From NCBI GenBank assembly GCA_024220505.1, contig JAKZZE010000032.1, forward strand, positions 193,501 through 257,500: 64,000 bases of DNA, in the 5' to 3' direction. The translations under genes and the position numbers were made by a program. Under the pieces are notes generated by a model that was not told the DNA's origin, did no database searches, and saw nothing but the letters and a program-made list of their open reading frames with translations. Of the stretch, positions 22,157 through 31,776 are shown piece after piece (position 1 is the stretch's first letter; every line of letters starts with the position of its first letter). This DNA is from Rhizopus arrhizus. Taxonomy: Eukaryota; Mucoromycota; Mucoromycetes; Mucorales; Rhizopodaceae.

Positions 22157-23706
22157 TCATTTTTGAACTTGCTTGTTGAATTTCTTGATGACCTGGACTG
22201 TGGTGTCATTGTTATAGACACTATACCAACCCTTGGGTTCATGAGGTGGATCTAGAAAAGGGGGAATCAGTGAACGATCCAGGGTCGCTGACGACTTACC
22301 TCCCAACCAAGTCATGTTGAACTGATTCGGTTCATCTGTCGATCGACCCAGACCACCATAGGCCCAAAAGTTAGCACCCGCATGACGACCTTGATGAACC
22401 AAGTGTTCGATCTGTTGAAAGATTCCCTGGTAATACGTGTCCTTGTGGCTCGTGGGTGTACCAGGATTGTACTTGTAAGCAGGATCGGATGGGTTGCGCC
22501 ATGCATCTCGTGCCATACCAAACTCTTCCAGCAAGATGGGCTTGTGAATCTTGTTGGCCCATCCAGTCGTTCGGTTGATAAAGTCCTTTGCAAACCCCTG
22601 GGCTTTCTTCAGACTCTTCTTGCTTGGATCGCTTGCGTTGTAATAACCCCAGCTAATCAATCGTGAGTCGGATGAAAAAAAAAAAGGGGGGGGGGGGACG
22701 GCCAGAAAAGTGGGAGAGGATGGTTTGTGTGGAGGAGAGAACGGTCAGGAGGAAAAAGGGGGAGAAGACTTACTTTTCAACCCAGCAGTGGGAACTGCAA
22801 TAATCAATATCCTTGGGACCGTGAGCATTCAAGAAATCAGTCTCATTCAATTTACTTTCGATACCAGAAGAAACCAAATGATTAGGTGCTCCTTCTTTAA
22901 TAAACTTTGAAATCTCTTCAAACCATTCTCTGGGACCTTCTTGAGGTTCATTTGCCAATTGCCAACCTATACGATCGATGAGTGATAGGAACATGAGAGA
23001 GAGGAGGATACTTGCTAAAGACAGTAGGATCTTCTTTATATAACCTTCCGTTGAATTTGTTGCGACGGGTTTGTACTTTACGAATATGATTCTTATAAAG
23101 TGTACTGGCCTTTTCCTTGATCTTGTCGTCCACATAGAATCGTCTTGCAAACTTTGTATAAGGATCATAGTCTGTCACAGGATAAGGAATCGTTTCATTC
23201 GTGATCCAATTGATATATTGACCAAACCTACATATCCCCTTAGAACTCTCTTTCTTTTCACACCCCTTTCTTACCCTCCACTCCAATGCCAGAAATTATT
23301 CAAGGTCACTATGGACAAAAAGGGGATGAGTCAATGTCAGGGACCTTGTTCACTTACAAACAGCCGTCATGTTTCTCTTGCCGATCTCATTCATAAAGAA
23401 ATCCAATCCTTCAAAGATATCTTCATTGTATTGACCAGGAGCATACTGAAGACTAGGTCTCATCCGGAAAGGTTGATCGTCAGGTCCTTCGGAGGATGCC
23501 ATGATACGCAAGTTATTGATACCCATCTCCTTCATCTCATCCAATTCCTTCACCAGACGTGTACGATTTCCTCCAGCCGAATCCACAGCACCCAGATTGA
23601 TACCTTGCCAGTAGTTGGCTCCCTTGACAACATACGTCTCACCATTCAACACGAACCGATCTCCATCCACCGACACAAAGCCTTCTTTAGCTACCACAAG
23701 CGACAT
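22157..23706 (-). CDS. Endo-1,4-beta-mannanase, glycoside hydrolase family 5 (GH5_7-like)
   Basis: Cleaves beta-1,4-mannan; normally secreted. Six exons: 23706-23358, 23308-23275, 23227-23016, 22966-22774, 22652-22300 and 22251-22157 (411 residues). The start of the mature domain is clear (GFVSVDGDRFVLNGETYVVK, GANYWQG), followed by NFWHWSGGFGQYINW. The acid/base Glu is in WQLANEPQ (about E205) and the nucleophile in ILLEEFGM (about E306). Tyr/Trp-rich loops follow, ending GWYSVYNNDTT. Intron 3 uses a GC donor (A|GCAAGT...AG), the only join that restores the conserved WQLANEP. The annotated ATG gives no signal peptide. An ATG at 23741 opens a hydrophobic MRILSLFLVRF leader, but it is out of frame with the enzyme. 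Family assignment is strong; the 5' end is suspect. Confidence 0.9.
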
Positions 23707-23741
23707 GAGAAGCGAACAAGAAAAAGACTGAGAATACGCAT

Positions 23742-26425
23742 GTCGATTTTTTTTTCTTTGCAGGAATGATGTGTCAACAAAGGATGACGTCCGCCTTTAT
23801 ATAAGCCAGTGAACTTTCCCAGATATTCCCATACACCATCCTAATATCATTTGTATTACGAAATTGAAAAAAAAAAAGGTGACTTCATTCTTTCCTTTAA
23901 ACCTTTTCTGATCATTCTCTCGGTTTGGTCTCACTGTATGCACCTCTGTGTATGTGTGTGGGAAAACAAGCTCAGTTAGCATGTATCTCTGGTACTTAGC
24001 ATTGATCAAACTTGGCCATCCATAGTCCGCTAGCTCCCCGCCCCTCGCGCGTATTTGCTTTCAGAGAAAGATTGGAAGATGAAGGTTGATTATTTTCCCA
24101 CTGTGTCCATTAGCCATACACACATGAACAAGGAAAGGATACGATTGGGTATAGATCACTTCCATTCTGCATTTTCCCTTGAGACGGGAGAGGAGGGATT
24201 CAAAGTGATGTGGTACATGTCTAAGATAAACAGGACTGATCAGTGAGATAGGTCCTATTTTTTTTTTATGGACGATACATGCCATTTTTAGTGTGATCTG
24301 ATTATCATCCAGATTGTATTCACTCCCTACTCTGTTTCACTCACCGTTCGTTTCACTGGTCCTTGAGGTAGACGTGATGTTCAGAGGGCCCCCATGGGAG
24401 GATGTACTCTTGACAGATAAGAATCCTGCTGTCCAAAGGCGGTAGATGACAACAAGTTCCACTCTACTCTTTCGTTACACCACATTTATGAAAACATCTT
24501 GTCCGACCTCAATTAAGAAAGAATATCTTTATTCGGATCGATCTTGAACATGTCGCCCGTTCAATCCATCTCTGCTTCCAGCGTATCACAAACAGGTTCC
24601 ATCGACTGAGGTCGATTGAGCCCTTGTGACCCTACCTGCTTTTTGTTTACATCATCATCGACTGTGGGCCAAGTCGATTCTCCCCCCCCCAGGAAAGTTG
24701 CACACAATGTCTTGCAAAATCATCAGGTTCTTTTTCAAACATAGCTCTCAAACCCATCTTGTCCTCCTCCAACCTTTGTACTCGATGCCCTTTTGATCTT
24801 CTTCTTTCCTGCCGTAGGCTATCCTCTGCTGCCTTGTCAAGAGGTCCTGTTGATTTACAACTGACACGAGTGAAGCTTGGAGAGGGGGGCATTAAAAAAG
24901 GTTCTTCTTTTCTCGAAACCCTTGGTCTCCTTCGTCCGGTCGTTTGCTGGAGAGAGAGACCTGGACAGCTCGAGGTGGATGCGACCAGCCATGGTTTCTT
25001 CAAGGACTGTGTGCATGATCTAGAGAGCCCTAAGCTCCCCGCCATCACTTGTTTTTGAAAGAAAAAGACAAACGCGTGAAAGACGGCATCCGGCCTATGT
25101 TGGACATGAGCAGACACGCGCTGTCTTTTGCTCGTCAGATCAAGCCGTTGGCTCAAATCCTGTCGTCTGAAGAAAAATGCATCTTTCGTGTGGGACTTTT
25201 TGAGTTCAAAGGATGGGCATCAGTGGAGCTTGTGATCGGGTGGTTATCAAACGGGTGAAAACATATACATCCTCCTTCGTCTTGACCTGTTCAGCAGAAG
25301 CGTACCACACGCTTTTGTAAGGACCAGGATGGGTTAGGCCCAGATGGAAGCTTGATCTTGTTTGTAAAGATGGAAACGGATGTGGACAGGTATGAATTCA
25401 AGCTTGTGGTGAACAGAGATGGATGTCAAGAGGAGTCACATAGAGATCGAGAGGATGGGCAAAGAAGGGATGTTGTGAAAGAGGTCATCCTGAAAAGGAT
25501 CTGCTTCTCGCTAAAAAAAAAGAGATCGCCAAGGCAACCCTGTGGAGCTTAAAGTCAGTGGGGTACAAAAAAAAGTATGGATCAAGTGAAAAAAGAGGGA
25601 ATGTTCTCTTTACTGAGGGTAGATCAAAGCAGCAAGAGACACGGTCAAGACGGCATGGATCCGGGGGGTGACGGCGTGATTTCCTGTTACTTTTCTGTTG
25701 AACGATCGGTCAGGATCACAGCCACTGTTGAGATAGTTGCAGATGATAAAGTGATGGAAATGGTACTTGACGTACTGAATGAGACACGAATCTCTTTATT
25801 AGATTTCAAGACGAGAGAGGGAACTCAGTGAATCATGCCTTTAGCAAGTGGAATTATTTAGGGACAAAAGTGAGTTCAGGGCCCCACTTTATTATTGAGC
25901 TTGAAGACTATAAACATTGGATGGGGTTCATGTTGGAAGTGAGTCTTAGGGGCTATAGAACAAGTCATAGGACGTATTCGGTACTTGTACAAGATTCGGA
26001 TAATCTCATACAAAAGTATGGAGTGAGACGACAACCGTTTGTTTTCTTGGCTAGTGATTCTGATCAAAGGGAGAATTCAAAAAGTGAGCCAGAGGCACGA
26101 TCCTGTCCATCCTCTCTGGAAATGATCTTTGGCTACATGCTTGGAATACTGGATCTTTCCGAGGTACCAAGTCAATCGATCGAATAAACATTAAACTCAT
26201 GTAAAAGATAATCTTGCTTAACCCCCTCCCTTTTTGGGTTCATTCGATTTGCATGGATTTAGAAGCCAACAATCGATGGATCCGGACATCATGCCTGTCA
26301 CTCGGCTTTTTTTTTTGTGAGGGCCGATGGAGATAATCAAAGATCCCGGATTGATTTAGAATGAAATAGAAAGAGAGAGAGAGCTCAAGAAAGGAAGAGT
26401 TCCTTCAGCCGTGCAAAGAAGAGTT
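23742..26425. other. Gene-poor, comparatively GC-rich block without a recognised gene
   Basis: About 2.7 kb with overlapping medium ORFs on both strands (for example about 24647-25156 minus and 25577-26187 plus), none with a recognisable domain. The minus-strand stretch 24700-25045 has two frames that look locally protein-like (MAGRIHLELSRSLSP in one, LEEDKMGLRAMFEKEPDDF in another). No splice model joined them cleanly. It could be an orphan gene, a decayed gene or untranslated RNA. Confidence 0.5.
24647..25045 (-). CDS. Hypothetical ORF, weak support
   Basis: An open frame of 132 residues from an ATG at 25045. The C-terminal half has the charge pattern of an amphipathic helix (KAAEDSLRQERRRSKGHRVQ, then LEEDKMGLRAMFEKEPDDF). 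The N-terminal half is Ser/Pro/Arg-rich and unremarkable. A neighbouring frame in the same interval is also protein-like, which suggests either a frameshifted gene or chance. Given only as a candidate. Confidence 0.2.
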   Translation of the reverse strand: MAGSLGLSRSCTQSLKKPWLVASTSSCPGLSLQQTTGRRRPRVSRKEEPFLMPPSPSFTRVSCKSTGPLDKAAEDSLRQERRRSKGHRVQRLEEDKMGLRAMFEKEPDDFARHCVQLSWGGENRLGPQSMMM

Positions 26426-27968
26426 TTATTCTGTTTGGACTTGGACGGAATGGAAAGAGTGAGTGAAGGATTGACGGTCATGCTGCAATTGTTCTAGTTG
26501 CATCTTGAGCTTGAGCCTTTCCTGTACTTCCCGATGCATACGTTGCTCATGACTTGATTTGATGTCAGCGATGAGCATACGAAACTCTTTACGGAGCTGG
26601 GTCGTGTTGCTGCCGACGATCGCCTTCATCCTTTCTTCGACCAGTTGAGATTCGAGTTGATGAATGCTGGTGGCCAGCTGATCGATCTTTCTGTCGTATT
26701 TCATCCGGTGAGAGTCAAAGTCCATGGCGGTGGTGATGATCGCGTCATAGTCCATCATGAGGGTATCAAAGTTTCTTTCGACCGTCGTCCGATGGGCCGA
26801 CCAGGCCTGGGCTTGTCGGTCGAGCAGGGTCTGGAGGTCTTGTGTGGGCGACTGCAGTTCCTGTTTGAGTTGGGTGATCTTTCGATCGTGTTGATCGACC
26901 CAGCGTGACTTGATCTTGATGTCGTTGTCGAGCTGTTCGATCTGCAGTCGAAGCTGTCGACAGCTCTGGAGGATGTCTTGCTCGGCCGTCGGTTCGATCT
27001 GTGCTGGCTGGACTTTGGATGTCGGTCCTGGCTTGGGTCGTGCTACCAGTGCTGCATGCTCGTTTCGATATTGATCTAATTCAGACATGAATGCCTTTCT
27101 CTTTTGGGTATAAAACGAGGCTTGTGTCAGCAAGGCGGTCAGCAAGACGTCGGTGTGGGTCAGCTTGGACAGCAACTGGTCTCGAAGTCGGGTCCACTGG
27201 CTGATCTCGTCCTGGCTGCTGGGGTGAGATGTCATCTGGGTCAGCCTTTGATCGATCGCGTGCAGCAGGGCCAGAGGATCTTTGCTTTCTGCAGGTACCC
27301 CACAGCACCCACTCACGATCCCTCGCAGCCGATTCAACACCTCTGTCCGTCTCTGAGATCCTTCTCGGGTACTTGTCTGGATACCCTTGTTTAAAACGGC
27401 CGCTGTATGTTTGAGCAAGGTCTCTTGGACGTCAAAGGCCTTGATGTTCATGTACTCATACCGCTGCATCAATTCGTTCAGTCGGATCGCATTCGACTGG
27501 TTTTGTTGTTGAAGGTAAAGGACCGAGTGACGACTGTTATGCATGTTACCTAACGATTTCGATACATTCTTGATTCGTGTCTCTACCTGAATACTTTGTG
27601 AAAGGGTCGAGATCAAATCACGCAAGTCTTGATATTCCTTTTTGAGAGATTCAACTTGTTCAAACGAGAGAATCTCAAAGTCGTTTGAATCCAGTATGGC
27701 TTGCGATATAAGAAGTTGAGTGAACAAGTCGTCTTGGACGACAGGTTGTGTTGGCTGCTGATTCTGTTGAACTGGTTTCATATGCCACATGTCATCGAGC
27801 TCCAAGGCAAAACTCCACCGCTGCTGATCTTCAGTGACAACTATGAAACAGGTTATATTTTGCTACATCACAATCTCACTTACTGTTTATTGGATGTTGT
27901 GCCTTGGTTTGTTGTGAGTCTCTGATGCGAAAAGGAGATCTTGAAGGAATGAGTGGATAACTGGTCAT
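26426..27968 (-). CDS. Uds1-domain coiled-coil protein (up-regulated during septation family)
   Basis: Exons 27968-27884 and 27840-26426 give 499 residues. The N-terminus is an unstructured Ser/Pro/Gln leader. Residues ~65-190 match the Uds1 domain pattern: SQAILDSNDFEILSFEQVES and VESLKKEYQDLRDLISTLSQ, then a paired helix RYEYMNIKAFDVQETLLKHT. The rest is long heptad-like coiled coil (for example LRLQIEQLDNDIKIKSRWVD and RKIDQLATSIHQLESQLVEE). In fission yeast uds1 is induced around septation, so a role at septa or the cytoskeleton is inference. Exon 2 is GC-rich in the middle. A second short exon is needed at the 5' end because the ORF otherwise starts abruptly in mid-domain. Confidence 0.85.
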
Positions 27969-30900
27969 GTAATAAATAAGTGAAAAAAAAAAAAAATAAA
28001 AAAAAAAAGACTAATAATAATTAAATCAATAAAGTGGGTTACCCAAATGAATCCATCCATCACGTTTTTTTTTTTCCTGACTTTATAAACACAATCCGGT
28101 TGGAAGCTTTTTGCCTTTTTTGGATTTTGTTTTTTGTTTTGGATTGAACCTTCTGAGAGAGAGAGGATGAATAGGTCTCCTTTTTAGGTAGCCAATAAGA
28201 AAAGAGGATTATGATTGGTCATCAAAAAGATGACATGTTCTTCTACCAAACCATCGGTGGCTGTGTATTCTCGGTGAGGCTTTTGTAGGAGGTGGTGGAG
28301 GGGGCTAGTCTACATGAGCCACACGATCATAGGATGTTTATTAATGCCTTGTAACCACACGCTTGATTGGCGCAGTTGAATGAATTGGCTGTTATTTCAA
28401 ATTCCCCTTTTTACATCCAAACGTCTTGCACTCTCTCATCACTTTCAAGTATGTCAACCGTCTAAGCCTTTTCACAGAGTGCCCAATGCGTCAGATAGCT
28501 ATCTCTTTCAATGATTTGCTTAATATATTATGCTTACCAGCAGTACCTTGTATCTGTTTGATCCCCCCCTCTTTACAGAATCTTGAAATGCCTCTGAGTG
28601 AATGATAACAAGGTTTGATCACGACTATAACAGATCTATAAATTAGACTATACATTGTGAGTGAACCAAAGCTAAGAATTGAGACAAAGAAGGCAAAAGA
28701 TGAAGCAAATTATGGATAATAGCAAAAGGATGGTAATATGACGTTGGTACAGACTTGTTTGTCTTTATCACTTCTATTCTCGTATCAGGGAATGACTAGA
28801 GACACTGGACCAGGAGGGTTTTGTTACAGCAAATAAAGAGAGGCTTGTTCTTTAAATCACTTGAAAAAAAAAATCCTAAACTTGATGTATACAAGCAAGG
28901 AATTTAAAAGAATGCGTCACAAATGTTTTCAGATAGCTGAAAGAGTCAGTAGAAAGGAGGGCATGATAGAAAGTGTGTTGTGTGTGATTTGAAGCGTATG
29001 TCAAGCGATGATTTGAAGAAACTAAAGATGGTTGTAGAAAGATTGGGATGACCTGAAAGGGTGTTTCTATATCTAATTGAATAAACAGATGAATGCAAAA
29101 GAGCCTTACAAGAGGACAAATAGAGCTGATAGAAAAAGGCAACTGAAAGACATTTGAGTTCTAAAGAAGAGAGGAATCTATTGAATGAAACGATGACAAG
29201 TGTTTTAATCACTTTATTTTTCACTGTCAGTATATCCAGTATGCCTTGTTTTCTGAATTGCTTCTATTTTTTTCCCTTTACCTGTCACTTGGTATAAGAT
29301 TGAAAAGTAAACTGTGAATGACTCTTTAAGATGAACCCAATCAAAACTGAGAATAGATTAAATTAAATTATTTAAAAAAAGAAAAAGTCCCAACACCTTT
29401 TTGGCTATTGTCTATTTGAATCATGCAAGTTATGTCGTACAACTTTATTTTTTAAATCTAGTTTAATAAGGTTGTACATGATCATCTATACACTGTTCAA
29501 TATGAATTTATAAAAAAATAAAATAAAAAAAAAAAATAAAAAAAAAAAATAAAAAGAAATAATTGTCAATGTTAAACAAGATGAAATTTATATTCTTTTT
29601 GAGAATATTTGCCATCATCCCATCTGTCTTTTATATTCATCTCTTCCTTTGTGTTAAAGGCTTAATTTCACCAGCATCTATCTTTGGTTATCATTCTACT
29701 TGAATGTTTGAAATATCGTATTCTCACATTGTTGTGAAGGACTGAGGGGGGGGGGGATATTTACATTAAAAGCAGAAAATTGTGTTTGATGTTTATTCTA
29801 TTTTACTAATAAATACATAATAACAAAGACTGGATGGACCTAAACGCACCTTCCCTGATAATGGATTCAATTGATTGAAAAGGTCATGACGAAAAAAAAA
29901 AAGATGATGATTGGAGCTTAAAGAACACTTTAAAGAGAGCAGATCTAAAAGTATATTGAAATCGTTACAATTGAGAGCAAAATGTAAAAAGTCCATCTTC
30001 ACGGCTTTATTCTCAATGCCTGTGGTACCTTTCAACCTATTTTCAAATTCAGTCAAGACAGTCAAGAGTGGACTGATTGTAATAGCTGACTTTGCTACAC
30101 CCCTTTGGAACACATGGCTTTCATGGAAAAATAAAAGTCCCTGTGTAAAATGTCTTTTATCAAAAGGAGTTTTACAACCTTAAAGCCACAGAGGCACATG
30201 GCATTCCAAAAGGGTGTGTCACTGCCTGAAGAAGGGTTCCCCAGGCTTAGATGCATCTGTCGGAGTAAGACTTGAATCACTTTTGGGTCTGACAATGAAG
30301 GGGTGCGCAAAAAGAAGACATCTTTTTTATTGTAACATGCCACAGTCGTCATACTTTAATCAAAAAAGAAGGCGCTGTATGACAAGCTCGATATTTTTAG
30401 TTTTATTTTTTTTTTCCTTCTTTTCCTAGCCATCATCTGATTGAAAGGGACAATTGATGGCTTTGCTTTACTCAAAGATAGCATTTCAGAAAAAAGAGAG
30501 AAAGAAGGTACGAGACGCGTTAAAAAAAAGGAGCAGATCTTGTAAAGTGCTACCCAATCAAATTCATTTGCTTCACATTTTACTAAATACAGTAAACTAA
30601 ATCTACCCCTTTTTGTATCCAAATGATGATGTTTCTTGTTTTGTTAACGTATCCAATCATACCTTGGATGACAAATTAAACAGAAGAAAGAATTGTTTAC
30701 TTGAATTCATTAATAGACATTTTTGTTTATATAATTAAGAAAAAAGGGCTTCTTCATTTATTGATCAATTACGTAAGCCCTCCCTCAAAAGCCAAAGAAC
30801 GGGGTTAGTGTTATACACTGAAGAGTATATTTTTAGATAAACTTTTGTGTTCAAACTATGTGGATAAAAATAGAATACAGAACAATGCACGACACACGTC

Positions 30901-31004
30901 AAAAAGTTCAAAGCCTCTCCGCATTCAGTTGATATATTATTAATTTGATTTTCTGGTATAAATACAACCTCTCTTTTTTTTTTTTTTTTTCAATAAATCA
31001 AAAA
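27969..31004. other. 3-kb intergenic region, no gene seen
   Basis: AT-rich with several A/T homopolymers (about 27978-28008, 29513-29555) and one run of ten G at 29747-29756. Short ORFs on both strands show no domain. No tRNA, rRNA or terminal repeats were recognised. Confidence 0.6.
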
Positions 31005-31594
31005 ATGTCTTTTTCACAAAATTACTTGTATTCAATCGAAAACCATTGTATTCAATCCGAAATACCACACTACGATATCCATACTTTACTGATGGATGAC
31101 AGTCAAGACTTATTGTCCACTCCTCAGCTGTATTATTCCCCTGGACCTGCTGACTTGCTGGCCACACCACAATTGCAATATTCCCCTGTACCCGCCGAAG
31201 AATACCCCGAGCTGTGGCCCCAGCCGGTATCACAGCATTGGGTTGATCCGCCTGTGGATTGTCATCTGGATCAACCCTACTTTATGGATCAATCTTACTT
31301 TATGAACCAACCTATCGAATGTTATCAGCAAGAACAACCACTGACGAAAAGAAAAGAAACACCGTTTCATGAAAAGAAATACGCTTGTCCTGTTTGCGAT
31401 CACCGGTAAGATCCCATCAAGAATCCAATCGCATATCATTCTAACCTGTCCCTTAGATCAAAACGTAGGCACAACATGATCGAACATATGCAAACACACA
31501 ATCCCAATCGACCCAAGTTATTTTCATGTCAACTATGTCAACGTGCCTTTGCTAGGAAATATGACATGAAACGTCATGAAAAGATTCACTATAG

Positions 31595-31601
<7 letters not shown>
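31005..31601 (+). CDS. Small C2H2 zinc-finger protein, probable transcription factor
   Basis: Exons 31005-31405 and 31457-31601 give 181 residues. The N-terminal ~120 residues are acidic, Tyr/Pro/Gln-rich and contain an internal tandem (LLSTPQLYYSPGPAD then LLATPQLQYSPVPAE), the look of an activation domain. The C-terminus has two C2H2 fingers: YACPVCDHRSKRRHNMIEHM with its second His in QTH, and FSCQLCQRAFARKYDMKRHE ending KIH. The intron splits the first finger after CDH. The stop follows the second finger almost immediately. The DNA target is unknown. Confidence 0.85.
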
Positions 31602-31625
<24 letters not shown>

Positions 31626-31776
31626 GTACCTTTCCCTCTTATGATTTCACTGTAGACTATTCCCATTTTATATATGCTTTGTTTATATTATGCCAAGATT
31701 CCCCCCTTTTTTTTTATCTATGTCCTTTTGTATATGATTTTTTGTATTTATTATAATAAAATAGCACTTTTTTCTA

